From positions 186,001 through 250,000 of the forward strand of contig NZ_JBPOFB010000004.1 in the NCBI RefSeq assembly GCF_051251565.1: a stretch of DNA of 64,000 bases, written 5' to 3'. This document shows positions 55,420 to 64,000 of this stretch, piece by piece. The DNA comes from Marivita sp051251565 (GTDB lineage Bacteria; Pseudomonadota; Alphaproteobacteria; Rhodobacterales; Rhodobacteraceae). Under the pieces are notes generated by a model. The model had not been told where the DNA came from. It saw only the letters and a list, made by a program, of their open reading frames with translations, and searched no databases. The position numbers and the translations under genes were made by a program. Numbering within the stretch: the stretch's first letter is position 1; each line of letters begins with the position of its first letter.

Positions 55420-56037
55420 TCACTGATCCGGGGCAATAAGGCCCAATCCGCGCAGGTAGACGCCGATGGCGGATTCGAGAAGTTCTTCGGGCGGAAAGGG
55501 CGAAATGGCGCCGGGTGAATTGCGCGCAAAGAGTTCGACCACGCCGTGGCTCAGCGCCCAGATGTGGGCCGAAAACATCGACGCGGGGGGGCGTTTGTCG
55601 GGTGGAATATGCTGCGACAGGTCTTCGGCGGCGCGCTCAAACACGGCGCGGGCGCGGGCCGAGGCGGCGGCAAGGTCGGGCGTGCGGTTCACCGAGATGC
55701 CACTTTCAAACATAGCAATATAATGGCCGGGGTATTTTCGCGCAAAAGCGAGGTATGCGCGGCCCGTCGCCTCGAACGCGGCGAGCGCCGAGGGTTGGCC
55801 GCTGTCATAGGCATATTGCATCACGTCGGTGAAGATCTCGTAGCCCTGAAGGGCGGCTTCGGCGATCAGGTCTTCGCGGCCTTCGAAATGACGGTAGACG
55901 GCGGCGGGGGTGACGCCAGCCTGTTTCGCGGCCTCGGACAGGGTAAAGCCGGTTGGGCCTTTTTCGGTGATCAGCTCGAGCGCTGCATCGACCAAGGCCT
56001 GCCGGAGATTGCCGTGATGGTAGCCGCGTTTAGCCAT
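55420..56037 (-). CDS. TetR/AcrR family transcriptional regulator
   Basis: A 205-residue one-component repressor. The N-terminal HTH (about 12-58) reads ALVDAALELITEKGPTGFTL and VTPAAVYRHF, with a ligand domain behind. Start at 56037 overlaps the ppk2 stop by 8 bases; ppk2 is upstream in the same operon and might be among its targets. Ligand unknown. Confidence 0.88.
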   Translation of the reverse strand: MAKRGYHHGNLRQALVDAALELITEKGPTGFTLSEAAKQAGVTPAAVYRHFEGREDLIAEAALQGYEIFTDVMQYAYDSGQPSALAAFEATGRAYLAFARKYPGHYIAMFESGISVNRTPDLAAASARARAVFERAAEDLSQHIPPDKRPPASMFSAHIWALSHGVVELFARNSPGAISPFPPEELLESAIGVYLRGLGLIAPDQ

Positions 56038-56899
56038 CCCAAATGTCCGGTCCGCCACAGACCTTGGGGTCGATCTGACCAAGCGCTTTGACGTCCTTGC
56101 GGGTGTAATCGAGTTGGGTCAAAACGCTGCGAACAGCGTTGATCCGCGCGCGACGTTTATCGTCAGCGCGCACAATGGTCCACGGCGCGTGATCGGTATG
56201 GGTCTTGGCAAAGGTTTCCTTGATGGCATCACTATAGGCATCCCAACGTTTTAGGCCTTCAACGTCAATCCATGAGAGTTTCCATTGCTTTAGCAGGTCT
56301 TTTTCACGTGACATAAAGCGGCGCAATTGCTCGGCGCGGCCGACATTGAGCCAAATCTTGAAAAGCTTGACCCCATCTTCGACCAACATGCGTTCAAAAT
56401 CAGGGGTTTGCCGAAAAAAATGCAAGCGCTGTTCAGGCGTGCAGAAGTCGAACACATGTTCAACCACGGCGCGGTTGTACCAGCTGCGGTCAAAGAATGT
56501 GATGTCGCCGGCCGCAGGCAGATGGTCGATATAGCGCTGAAAATACCATTGTGTGGCTTCGGTATCGGTGGGCTTCGACAGGGCCACTACATGCGCGCCG
56601 CGGGGATTAAGGTTTTCACGGAAGCGTTTGATTGTACCGCCTTTTCCTGCTGCGTCACGCCCCTCGAACACGATTGCAACGCGCGTACCCGTTTCGCGTG
56701 CCCATGTCTTCATCTTGACCAGTTCGATCTGAAGCGCGTGCAGATCTTTCTCATAGGCCTTGCGCGGCATGCGTTCGGAATAGGGATAGGCCGGGTTGAT
56801 GATATCATCTTTCTCGGCGCGTTTGATCGCGTTGCGGATGTCTTCGGGGGCATCGTTCTTGAAGAAGGCACTGATCGCACCGTCAAAGGGAAGGTCCAT
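56030..56899 (-). CDS. ppk2: Polyphosphate kinase 2
   Basis: Phosphorylates nucleotides with polyphosphate, or makes polyphosphate from them. The 289 residues show Walker A in FEGRDAAGKGGTIKRF near 80, Walker B region ITFFDRSWYNRAVVEHV near 150, and the lid Arg/Lys cluster around 200. Length matches class I PPK2. Upstream of a TetR gene with an overlap. Confidence 0.92.
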   Translation of the reverse strand: MDLPFDGAISAFFKNDAPEDIRNAIKRAEKDDIINPAYPYSERMPRKAYEKDLHALQIELVKMKTWARETGTRVAIVFEGRDAAGKGGTIKRFRENLNPRGAHVVALSKPTDTEATQWYFQRYIDHLPAAGDITFFDRSWYNRAVVEHVFDFCTPEQRLHFFRQTPDFERMLVEDGVKLFKIWLNVGRAEQLRRFMSREKDLLKQWKLSWIDVEGLKRWDAYSDAIKETFAKTHTDHAPWTIVRADDKRRARINAVRSVLTQLDYTRKDVKALGQIDPKVCGGPDIWDG

Positions 56900-56951
56900 C
56901 TGCGGCCCTTTCTATCATCTGCTCTGATACGAATATGGGATGTTAATGCGA

Positions 56952-57905
56952 TTAACGCAAACCCGCACGTTGGGCGGCGCGGTCTATGGCGGCAATAACG
57001 TCGGGTTCGGCGGCGTGATGCGGCATATGACCAATCCCCTTGAGGACGGTCAGTTGTGCGTTCTTGATCTGTTGGGACAAGGGGACCGAGTGGATCGACA
57101 GGCCAACGGTGGTGTCGGCGTCGCCATGCACGATCTCGGTGGGCACGCGGATCGTATCGTACCGGGTATAAAGCGCGGTGATTTCATCCAACAGGTTGGC
57201 ACGTTGTTTGGCATTGGCGCGCATCGAAACACGGCGCAGCGTCAAGGGTGCGCCGATATGTTCGGCGTAACCCTCGGGTTCTTTCTGGGGGGCGAACACG
57301 CCTTCGATGGCGCGGTCGACCAGTGGGTTTGGCACAAAGGCGGTCAGGGCGGGAACCACTGTTGCGCTGCCCAGATCGCTTGAAGTGATCTTGTAGAACA
57401 GGCTCAAATCGCTGGACCAAGGGTTTGACGCTGCGGCCAGCAGGATCAGCGCGGATAGGCTGTTGGGGCGTTCCACTGCCCAGGCCAGTGCGACCGCGCC
57501 GCCATAACTTTGGCCCAGAACCATAGGTTTTTGCAGGCCAAGTTGGTCGGACGCATCGGCCAAAAGGGTTGCCTGTTCGAGCAGTGTTGTCCCGTCGGGA
57601 TTGACCCGTTCGGTGTAACCAAGGCCTGGCCTGTCGAACGCGGTCACGCGGTAATGGTCGGCCAGTTTGTCTACCAGCGAAAAGGTGAAATCGCGCAGGT
57701 TGCCGCTGGCTCCGTGGATCAGAACAATGTCGGGGCCGTCGCCCTTGGTGACATAGTGTACGCGGGTTCCGTTGACGGTCAGGAACTGGCCTTGCGGCGG
57801 AAACTGTTCTTCGGCCCTGGCTTCACGATAGCTTGCCGTGCAGCCGGTTGTGAAAACCACCGCGGCTGCGCATCCCAGAAGTACCCCGAGCCCCTTTAAC
57901 GCCAA
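56952..57905 (-). CDS. Alpha/beta hydrolase, probable lipoprotein
   Basis: A 317-residue hydrolase. The start is TTG at 57905, six bases after AGGAGGCGACT. An N-terminal signal with FTTGC forms a lipobox near residue 22, so it is probably lipid-anchored in the envelope. Catalytic motifs: HGASGN oxyanion near 65, GQSYGG nucleophile near 133, and a late His in GIGHMPHHA. Substrate unknown; it lies nine bases downstream of metA on the same strand. Confidence 0.85.
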   Translation of the reverse strand: MALKGLGVLLGCAAAVVFTTGCTASYREARAEEQFPPQGQFLTVNGTRVHYVTKGDGPDIVLIHGASGNLRDFTFSLVDKLADHYRVTAFDRPGLGYTERVNPDGTTLLEQATLLADASDQLGLQKPMVLGQSYGGAVALAWAVERPNSLSALILLAAASNPWSSDLSLFYKITSSDLGSATVVPALTAFVPNPLVDRAIEGVFAPQKEPEGYAEHIGAPLTLRRVSMRANAKQRANLLDEITALYTRYDTIRVPTEIVHGDADTTVGLSIHSVPLSQQIKNAQLTVLKGIGHMPHHAAEPDVIAAIDRAAQRAGLR

Positions 57906-57914
57906 AGTCGCCTC

Positions 57915-58859
57915 CTACTTTTTGCGCAAATCCGTACTGGCTGCGCCGATCTGATCAATGTCGAATGGAGTTGTCAGGTAGATCTCTGAAATCCAGTTGC
58001 CATAAAGAAGATGCGCGTGGCTGCGCCAGCGGTTCTGTGGCGGTTGGCTTGGATCGTTGTTGGGGTAGTAATTGGCGGGCACGTTGATTGGCGTGCCATT
58101 GGCGATATCGCGGTCATATTCGTCCTTGAGCGTGCCGCTGTCATATTCAAAATGGTTAAACACATAAAGCGCCCGATGCGCGGGGTCTTCGACAAGGCAC
58201 GGCCCGGTTTCGGCGCTGTCGATGAGGATTGGCAGTCCTGCATCTATCACGTCGTCGCGGCGGATTTCTGTCCAGCGGCTGACCGGGATGACCATGTCGT
58301 CCGAAAAGCCCCGCAGGTAGGGCGAGGCGGGTACAAGGTTGCGGTGCCGGACACAGCCAAATGCCTTTTGTGGCAGGTCGATTTTCGGCACCTCGTGGAA
58401 ATGGTTGATCATCGCCATACCGCCCCAGCACACGCCGAATGTGGAATGCACATGGGTCTGGGTCCAGTTCATCACTTGCGTGAGCTCATCCCAGTAAGTG
58501 ACTTCGTCGAATGGCAAATGTTCAATAGGTGCGCCGGTGATGATAAGCCCGTCAAATTTTTCGCCGCTCTCCACCACTTCGGTGAAGGGGCGGTAAAAGC
58601 TCTCCATATGTTCGGCGGCGGTGTTCTTGGCATGGTGTTCGGACATGCGGATCAGGCTGAATTCGATCTGCAATGGGGTCGATCCGATCAGCCGGGCAAA
58701 TTGGTTCTCGGTCTGGATTTTCTTTGGCATCAGGTTGAGCAAAGCAATCCGCAGCGGGCGGATGTCTTGTTGGCTGGCCAGTTCATCGGGAATGACCATC
58801 ACGCCTTCGCGCTTGAGCACGGCGTAGGCGGGCAGGTTATCGGGCAGTTTGATAGGCAT
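57915..58859 (-). CDS. metA: Homoserine O-acetyltransferase (MetA family)
   Basis: First step of methionine synthesis from homoserine. The 314 residues show the nucleophile Cys144 in FGVCWGGMAM, and the selectivity residue Glu113 in GAPIEHLPFDEV, which in this family marks acetyl-CoA rather than succinyl-CoA use. The other conserved residues HFEYD (near 234) are present. It lies four bases after the P-loop gene on the same strand, and the lipoprotein hydrolase follows. Confidence 0.9.
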   Translation of the reverse strand: MPIKLPDNLPAYAVLKREGVMVIPDELASQQDIRPLRIALLNLMPKKIQTENQFARLIGSTPLQIEFSLIRMSEHHAKNTAAEHMESFYRPFTEVVESGEKFDGLIITGAPIEHLPFDEVTYWDELTQVMNWTQTHVHSTFGVCWGGMAMINHFHEVPKIDLPQKAFGCVRHRNLVPASPYLRGFSDDMVIPVSRWTEIRRDDVIDAGLPILIDSAETGPCLVEDPAHRALYVFNHFEYDSGTLKDEYDRDIANGTPINVPANYYPNNDPSQPPQNRWRSHAHLLYGNWISEIYLTTPFDIDQIGAASTDLRKK

Positions 58860-58862
58860 GAC

Positions 58863-59729
58863 TTACAGTCTTTTCTGGTCTAGCGCGCTTGCGATCAACG
58901 CGTCAAAGTTTTGCGGCGTGGCGTCTGCCATCAGGTCGTGGGCGTCGATGGTGACGCCCCAGCGTTCGGCCATCATTTGGTAGCGCGGCTGGCGATGTGC
59001 AAGGGCTTGCGCATAGGTCCAGCGGATGAAGGCATCGGGATCAACATCGTCTGGTTGAATGTTGTTTTCGCTCAGGTATTGGTTCCATGTGCGGGTCAGG
59101 AACTCGGGCTGGTAGGCCATCGGTTTAGGGGCTTTGTCAAAGCGGCGGACCAGCTCTTGGGTGTGGGCGGTGTCGCCTTTGATCCAGACCAAAAGCGCGT
59201 GTTTGGACAATTCTGCCATGATCGGATCGTTGGGATCTTGTGGGTCGACCCATTCACAGATGGACCCGCCGGTGTCGCAGACAAAATGCGGGTAGCCATA
59301 AAGATCCGCCGCACGGTCGATGAAATAGCCGGTGTCCAGCAGGGCCGCCATCTCGGCGCGGCGGAACTGGTCCTGCCGCTTGCGGTATTCGTCGATCAGA
59401 ACGCCGCCGCGTGCGGGGTCTCCGGGTTTGCCCAGATAGGCGGCGACGGGGGCGAGGTTCTCAAACGTCAGGTTGGAGCCGATATAGATCGAGTCCGACA
59501 TCAGCAGGTCGCGCAGGAACGGCACCTTCATCGCTTCGCGTTTGGCGTTGTCGGCGATGTATTCGCCCATATACCGCGTACCGATGCGGTAATCGATCGA
59601 GTAGTGGAACCAGTCGCCGCTGTCGCGCAGCAGGTTGGAAATGTGGGTCTTGCCCAAGCCCGACATGGCAAACAGCACAACGCGCTTGTGCGGCGCGTGT
59701 CGCCAATCCTGTCCAGTTGCATAGATCAT
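58863..59729 (-). CDS. P-loop ATPase-like protein upstream of metA
   Basis: A 288-residue cytoplasmic protein. A Walker A-like motif, FAMSGLGKTHIS, lies near residue 20, and the rest includes DYRIGTRYMGEYIADNAKRE and VLIDEYRKRQDQFRR. Fold resembles small nucleotide kinases or ATPases, but no family with a known function is recognised. The start at 59729 follows GGAACGGCGCA. The closeness to metA (four bases) suggests a link with methionine synthesis. A longer open frame upstream is not supported. Confidence 0.7.
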   Translation of the reverse strand: MIYATGQDWRHAPHKRVVLFAMSGLGKTHISNLLRDSGDWFHYSIDYRIGTRYMGEYIADNAKREAMKVPFLRDLLMSDSIYIGSNLTFENLAPVAAYLGKPGDPARGGVLIDEYRKRQDQFRRAEMAALLDTGYFIDRAADLYGYPHFVCDTGGSICEWVDPQDPNDPIMAELSKHALLVWIKGDTAHTQELVRRFDKAPKPMAYQPEFLTRTWNQYLSENNIQPDDVDPDAFIRWTYAQALAHRQPRYQMMAERWGVTIDAHDLMADATPQNFDALIASALDQKRL

Positions 59730-59787
59730 TGCGCCGTTCCGTGTCTGAAATACCGTCGTATCGGAGTAACGAGGCGGACCGGGGGCG

Positions 59788-60705
59788 TCAAACGGTTGTG
59801 GCGCTGCGGCGACGTTTCCAAAGGCGACCGTCAATGATGCTCAGGCCAAGGGCAAGGATGGCAAAGCCGACATATTCGCCCGTGTGCAGCGTTTCATTGC
59901 GCACAAGCGCGCCCAGCGTGATGGCAACCGGCGGGATCAGAAGTGTGACGAGCATCAGGTTGCCGCTGCCCGCCATGCCCAGCACGCGGTAATACAGCAG
60001 GTAAGCAAAGGCCGTTGCGATGATGGCGTAATACCCGATGGACATCCATGTCGCGGACGACAGCGACAGTGTGGGCAGGCCTTCGACGGTGATGGCAAAC
60101 GGGATCATGATCAGTGTCGATCCCGTCAGCATTCCCGCTGCGGCAAGGACAGGCGGAACGCCCGCCAGAGTCTTACGCGCCCATGCCCCGGCAAAGGCGT
60201 AGGACATGGTTCCTGCGACCACCGCAATCTGGGCCAGCGAGGTTGTGTCGAATTGCTTGAGAGCATCCAGCCCAATGGCGGTACAGACGCCCAGAAACCC
60301 GATGCCCACCCCCAACATCTTGCGCGGGGTCAGGCGTTCATCGGCAAACACCATTGCAGCGACCAGCACGCCAAAGATCGCCGTAGAGGCGTTGAAGATC
60401 GAGGTCAGGCCAGTTGGGATATGAAGCTGCCCCCACGCCATCAGGCTGAACGGGATCACATTGTTGAGCAGCCCCATCACAAGGAACGCGCCCCAGATCG
60501 GCAGACTGCGCGGGATCTGCAACCGCATCAGCGCCGCTACGGTCCAAAGCACTAACATCGCCCAGAAAGTGCGATGCAGGACCGATGTCAGTGGACCGAT
60601 CTCATCAAGAGCGGTGCGGATGGCAAGGAATGAGCCGCCCCAGATCAGGGCCAGCAGCGACAGTTCAGCCCATGCGCGGGCCGAGAGTGTGGTCTGTTGG
60701 ATCAT
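59788..60705 (-). CDS. EamA/DMT family transporter
   Basis: A 305-residue drug/metabolite transporter with ten hydrophobic segments and two EamA halves, each with a conserved motif such as LALIWGGSFLAIR in the first and LMLVTLLIPPVAITLGALV in the second. Direction and substrate unknown. Start at 60705 is preferred over an ATG 17 codons earlier. Same strand as the P-loop gene, 58 bp apart. Confidence 0.88.
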   Translation of the reverse strand: MIQQTTLSARAWAELSLLALIWGGSFLAIRTALDEIGPLTSVLHRTFWAMLVLWTVAALMRLQIPRSLPIWGAFLVMGLLNNVIPFSLMAWGQLHIPTGLTSIFNASTAIFGVLVAAMVFADERLTPRKMLGVGIGFLGVCTAIGLDALKQFDTTSLAQIAVVAGTMSYAFAGAWARKTLAGVPPVLAAAGMLTGSTLIMIPFAITVEGLPTLSLSSATWMSIGYYAIIATAFAYLLYYRVLGMAGSGNLMLVTLLIPPVAITLGALVRNETLHTGEYVGFAILALGLSIIDGRLWKRRRSATTV

Positions 60706-60762
60706 GGTGCCATATGGCCTGCTGGGGTGGTGCCGTGCGACCCGGATCTTGCGCAAGCCACG

Positions 60763-60792
60763 AAAAACCCCGCCAGATATGCTCTGGCGGGG
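60763..60792 (-). terminator. Intrinsic terminator after the FadL-like gene
   Basis: On the minus strand CCCCGCCAGA (60792-60783) pairs with TCTGGCGGGG (60777-60768), followed by TTTTT (60767-60763). It ends the porin transcript before the EamA gene. Confidence 0.85.
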
Positions 60793-60816
60793 TCACGACG
60801 GTCACAGGTCTACCGC

Positions 60817-62100
60817 TTAAAAGTCGACCGTTAGTGAAATCCCGGCACCCAAAGCGGTGTTGCTTTCGAATTTCACACCCGATGCGTCCTCGGCATCGCC
60901 GATCCACGCATATTCCAAACCGCCGCGCCAGGTCAGGTTGTCCATCTTGTATTGCCCTCCAATGCCAAGACTGACAATGCCGTCACGCGGGGCCAGACGG
61001 GAAACCACGTCGCCATTCTGTGCCTCGTAGGTGACCTGCGCAAAACCCGAAAGGTCTTCGTTAAAGGCGCGGCCAACACCGAGTTTCCATGTGGTGCCGT
61101 CACTGTCGAAACCGGTGATCGCGCCGCCTGTGACGTTCTCGTATTCCGGTGTGCTGACTTCCCACTTGGACCATTCGGTCCATTTGATCTGGCCAAACAC
61201 CAATGTACCCGGAGCAATCCCGCTTTGGAAGTCGAGCGCTACAACCTGCGGCATCTTCACTTTGGTTTCGCCATTATCCGCATCGATGCCCAGACCGGCG
61301 ATGGATTCGGACGTGCCGAAATTATGTTCGATCTCGCTGTGCCATGACAGGGCAACGCGCAAGGCGATGTCCGGGATCTCGTAGGCGACGCCAAGGATCG
61401 CGCCCCAATCGCCAACGCGGCGACCTTGGGCATTGAACTCCATCGACGTGCCAAAATCCTGCGCTGCGGCACCAAGGCCTTGTGCCTGTGCACCCAAAGC
61501 AGCCGCTTGCGCACCCAACGCCTGTGCTGTGGCCAGATCGCCAGCGGCCCCGGCGGCTGCGGCTTCTGCACCCAATGCCTGTGCCTGTGCGCCCAGACCT
61601 TGGGCGTTGCGCCCAACAGAGCTGCGGACCAGCAGGTCAGGGATGGTGATGTCAGCCTGGCTTTCGACATAGCGCGCGCCTGCAAACACCGACACGCGAT
61701 CGGTGATGCGGTATTTGCCGACGATGGAAACCTGATCGCTGTCCCAATCTGCAACAAGGCCCGCATACACGCCTTGGGTGTATTCTGACGCCGCGCCGTA
61801 GGGGTTGTTCACGAACAGCCCAAGGGTCAACTTTTCGTTTAAGTCGTTTTTGTAGGCGAAGGTATAGTTCGTGTAATCCTTCGCCATATTGCCGGTGCTG
61901 TTTTCCCCGCCGCCTGCGGCGGTGAGTTCGGGTGTATACTTGCCCAAAAGTTCCGGCATCACATGTGAAAAGCCCAGTTGAAGCTGATCGTTCTGCGTAA
62001 ACAGAAACCCGTAATCATTATTGGCGCGCTCGATGCCACCTGCCTGTACCGCACCCGCAGCCATGGCAAGCGCGGCCGCGCTCGTCATCAGTCGTTTCAT
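60817..62100 (-). CDS. OmpP1/FadL-type outer membrane protein with Ala/Gly/Gln repeat
   Basis: A 427-residue outer-membrane beta barrel for hydrophobic compounds. Signal peptide about 1-20, then GGIERANNDYGFLFTQ, the family start, and a C-terminal aromatic-ended strand (LTVDF). Within the barrel, residues about 165-217 (61450-61608) form a repeated run of Leu-Gly-Ala-Gln-Ala units, unlike the flanking barrel strands. The repeat probably forms an extracellular or periplasmic helix. The start at 62100 has the normal signal peptide; the frame opens 19 codons earlier. Substrate unknown. Confidence 0.85.
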   Translation of the reverse strand: MKRLMTSAAALAMAAGAVQAGGIERANNDYGFLFTQNDQLQLGFSHVMPELLGKYTPELTAAGGGENSTGNMAKDYTNYTFAYKNDLNEKLTLGLFVNNPYGAASEYTQGVYAGLVADWDSDQVSIVGKYRITDRVSVFAGARYVESQADITIPDLLVRSSVGRNAQGLGAQAQALGAEAAAAGAAGDLATAQALGAQAAALGAQAQGLGAAAQDFGTSMEFNAQGRRVGDWGAILGVAYEIPDIALRVALSWHSEIEHNFGTSESIAGLGIDADNGETKVKMPQVVALDFQSGIAPGTLVFGQIKWTEWSKWEVSTPEYENVTGGAITGFDSDGTTWKLGVGRAFNEDLSGFAQVTYEAQNGDVVSRLAPRDGIVSLGIGGQYKMDNLTWRGGLEYAWIGDAEDASGVKFESNTALGAGISLTVDF

Positions 62101-62219
62101 TGGACCCTCATCCCTAACTAGTTCGTGTCTCCTCGCGGAATTTGTATCGACACGCAATTTAAACGGTCAATTTTGACCCCACGTCAGCCGAAAGGTTATT
62201 CCGCAGCGTCACGGTTTTG

Positions 62220-63083
62220 TTACGCTCGTGTGATCGCCCAGATGTTGTAGTAATTCGCCCCGAAAATCAGGAGCGCGCCGATCAACACAAACGGGTCGAG
62301 AGGTTCTGCGTAAAGCAGCACACCGACAATGGCGATAACCGGCAGGCGGGTAAAATCAATCGGCATGACGATTGTGGCCGGGGCCAGGGACAGGGCTGTT
62401 GTCAGGCAGAAATGCGCAACCAATCCCGCCACTGCGATGATCACCACCCATGGCAGGTTGGCGGCTGTGGGCAACGCGATGTCGCCGTCAAATCCGGCGA
62501 ACGCCAAGCCCAAAACCGCTTGCATCACGGTTAGGTAGAACAGGATGCAGGTGATGGTTTCGGTGCGCGTCAGCTTGCGGGTGAAAACCGCCGATCCGGC
62601 AAAGCCGATGGCCGCCAGCGCCGCCGTGACGAGCCCGATGTGGAAGGTTTCGGGACTGGGGCGGGTGACGACAAGAATACCGACAAAGCCGATAACCGCC
62701 GCGATGGCTTGGGATTTGGTCAGGCGTTCGCCCAGAACAAACGGGGCCAGCAACATCACCCACAAGGGTGAGGTAAATTCCAATGCGAACACCTGTGCCA
62801 GGGGAATCACCGTGATCGAATAGAACCACAGGTTTTGTCCGGCAAAGTGGCTGATATTGCGGATAAGGTGCAGGCCCAGCTTTTGCGCGCGCACCTCCCG
62901 CAGGGTGCCAGCGGCACTGGCGATCGAGACGACGATGACGATGCCGATCAGGCTGCGGAACATCATGATCTCGAACGTATCAAGATCGAGGCTCACAGCG
63001 CGGCCTGCGATCGCCATTGCTGTGAACGACACGATAGCACCGATCATCCAGATGCAGGCGCGGATGGTTGGCGACATGGTCAT
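62220..63083 (-). CDS. EamA/DMT family transporter
   Basis: A 287-residue ten-helix transporter with two EamA halves; WMIGAIVSFTAMAIAGRAVS is at the start and LTVMQAVLGLAF in the second half. Distinct from the EamA gene at 59788. Two ATG codons two codons apart occur at the start; neither has a strong ribosome site. Substrate unknown. Confidence 0.87.
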   Translation of the reverse strand: MTMSPTIRACIWMIGAIVSFTAMAIAGRAVSLDLDTFEIMMFRSLIGIVIVVSIASAAGTLREVRAQKLGLHLIRNISHFAGQNLWFYSITVIPLAQVFALEFTSPLWVMLLAPFVLGERLTKSQAIAAVIGFVGILVVTRPSPETFHIGLVTAALAAIGFAGSAVFTRKLTRTETITCILFYLTVMQAVLGLAFAGFDGDIALPTAANLPWVVIIAVAGLVAHFCLTTALSLAPATIVMPIDFTRLPVIAIVGVLLYAEPLDPFVLIGALLIFGANYYNIWAITRA

Positions 63084-63122
63084 AGGGGCAGTGCCAGTGG
63101 TGTGGCGTTGGATCGGATCACT

Positions 63123-63746
63123 CTAGTCACGCGGCAACTGGCAACAGCCGGACAGAAACCGCCGTTGGCCCGGCGCGATCATCTGCATGGTGATGGACCA
63201 CGCGTAGGACCGGTCGCTCATACCATCAAAACAGGTCGCACCAGTAAGTGTCGCTTCGATCACGCGGGTGTCTTCGGCTGCGATGGTGACAAGGGCCGGG
63301 CTGCCCAGACGGCCCTCGGCCACTACGATGCTGTCAAAGGCGAAATTTATATCGCCGTCGACGGGGTGCGAATAACGTGCGTCCTCGCCGTAAAGGCCCA
63401 ATGCCCAGAAGGGTTCGGTGCCGCCGCAAATAATCCCCTCGGGGATGTTGGTGTCGCCAAGGGTTGGCACAGCATCGCGGGTCAGGAACCGGGTCGAAAT
63501 CCAGCCGTCGCGTTCGTTCAGTGCGATGCGGGCCCAATTGCCGGTTGCGTCGAATTCAAACGCCTCGATCCGGCGGGCATCATGGGCAAGATCGCCGATA
63601 TCCGCGCTGCGTGCCGAAGGTTCGGCGCGCACATTCAGCACATCGTCCGCGGCAACTCCGATCACACGGTGATAAGTCGGTTCTGCCAGCGCCACGGCTG
63701 GCAGGGCAAGCGTTGCAATAACAAGGCCGGCGCGGATCATTCCCAT
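63123..63746 (-). CDS. SH3-domain exported protein (COG3650-like)
   Basis: A 207-residue secreted protein. Signal peptide about 1-21 (ALAEPT), bacterial SH3 domain about 25-90 (DDVLNVRAEPS and RDGWISTRFL), and a COG3650-like domain from about 100 with GGTEPFWALGLYG. SH3b domains often bind cell-wall peptides. Its start overlaps the guaA stop by ten bases. Function unknown. Confidence 0.8.
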   Translation of the reverse strand: MGMIRAGLVIATLALPAVALAEPTYHRVIGVAADDVLNVRAEPSARSADIGDLAHDARRIEAFEFDATGNWARIALNERDGWISTRFLTRDAVPTLGDTNIPEGIICGGTEPFWALGLYGEDARYSHPVDGDINFAFDSIVVAEGRLGSPALVTIAAEDTRVIEATLTGATCFDGMSDRSYAWSITMQMIAPGQRRFLSGCCQLPRD

Positions 63747-64000
63747 TCGATGGTGCCGGGCGGTTTGGACGTGATGTCATAGGTCACGCGGTTGATGCCC
63801 TTGACCTCGTTGATAATGCGGGTGGCGGTCTCGCCAAGGAAATCATGGCTGAACGGGTAGTAATCCGCTGTCATGCCATCGACGCTGTTTACTGCACGCA
63901 GGGCGCAGGCGAAATCATAGGTGCGCCCGTCGCCCATCACGCCGACGGTGCGGACTGGCAGGATTGCCACGAATGCCTGCCAAATCTCGTCATACAGCCC
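63737..64000 (-). CDS. guaA: GMP synthase (glutamine-hydrolysing), C-terminal part
   Basis: The 3' end of guaA, cut by the window edge. The sequence covers the dimerisation domain: VRTVGVMGDGRTYDFACALR, SVDGMTADYYPF and the universal C-terminus TSKPPGTIEWE. The enzyme converts XMP to GMP. Coding continues past 64000. Upstream in frame within the window are LYDEIWQAF, also guaA. Confidence 0.95.
   Translation of the reverse strand, partial: GLYDEIWQAFVAILPVRTVGVMGDGRTYDFACALRAVNSVDGMTADYYPFSHDFLGETATRIINEVKGINRVTYDITSKPPGTIEWE

Overview
The window reads as chromosomal DNA of a marine alphaproteobacterium of the Rhodobacterales (Roseobacter group). Evidence: about 60% GC, a four-carbon-pathway 5-aminolevulinate synthase, the sciP-ctrA cell-cycle pair, a release factor 2 without programmed frameshift, a Tat-dependent TRAP transporter, citramalate synthase, a Bpt-type leucyl-transferase, and a GTTC-N7-GTTC LexA box. 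I cannot assign a genus. No rRNA, tRNA, CRISPR array, insertion sequence or prophage was found.

Layout. 0.1-17 kb: peptidase, hemA with an FnrL-like box, a RodZ-like protein with a duplicated C-terminal domain, ispG, a periplasmic thiol oxidoreductase and BepA-like protease, an aminotransferase, AmiC amidase, PBP1A and prfB, then a DUF2189 membrane protein and a Rieske oxygenase with an XRE-type regulator. 18-21 kb: a cold-shock-like protein and ilvI-ilvN, with a leader peptide and terminator that look like an attenuator. 21.6-26.1 kb: a TRAP operon with an unusually large DctM. 26-34 kb: cupin, bpt, retropepsin, marC, ABC-F, ndk, TfoX-like protein, aminotransferase, and a cysS whose 3' third is AT-rich. 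34.6-40.5 kb: cimA, a squalene/phytoene-synthase-family protein, MFS transporter, cobK, an AlkA-type glycosylase and an esterase. 40.5-45 kb: a glycosyltransferase and a probable orphan type VI secretion effector module (DUF4123 chaperone, PD-(D/E)XK-like nuclease, candidate immunity protein). 45-54 kb: mnmA, sciP, ctrA, ligA, recG, a 44-residue membrane protein behind a LexA box, a SufU-like scaffold, hisI and gluQ. 54-64 kb: trmFO, TetR regulator, ppk2, hydrolase, an acetyl-CoA-type metA with a P-loop partner, two EamA transporters, a FadL-like porin with an Ala/Gly/Gln repeat, an SH3 protein and the 3' end of guaA.

How genes work together: CimA and IlvIN supply isoleucine, valine and leucine synthesis. 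AmiC, PBP1A, the RodZ-like protein and CtrA/SciP concern envelope and cell cycle. LigA, RecG, the AlkA-type glycosylase and the LexA-box small protein concern genome maintenance. MnmA, TrmFO, GluQ, CysS, PrfB and ABC-F concern translation.

Most notable: the LexA-box membrane peptide, the ilvI attenuator, the orphan T6SS effector module, the mosaic cysS and a dispersed intergenic repeat family. Starts were set by ribosome binding sites and family length. No similarity search was possible, so family calls rest on recognised motifs.
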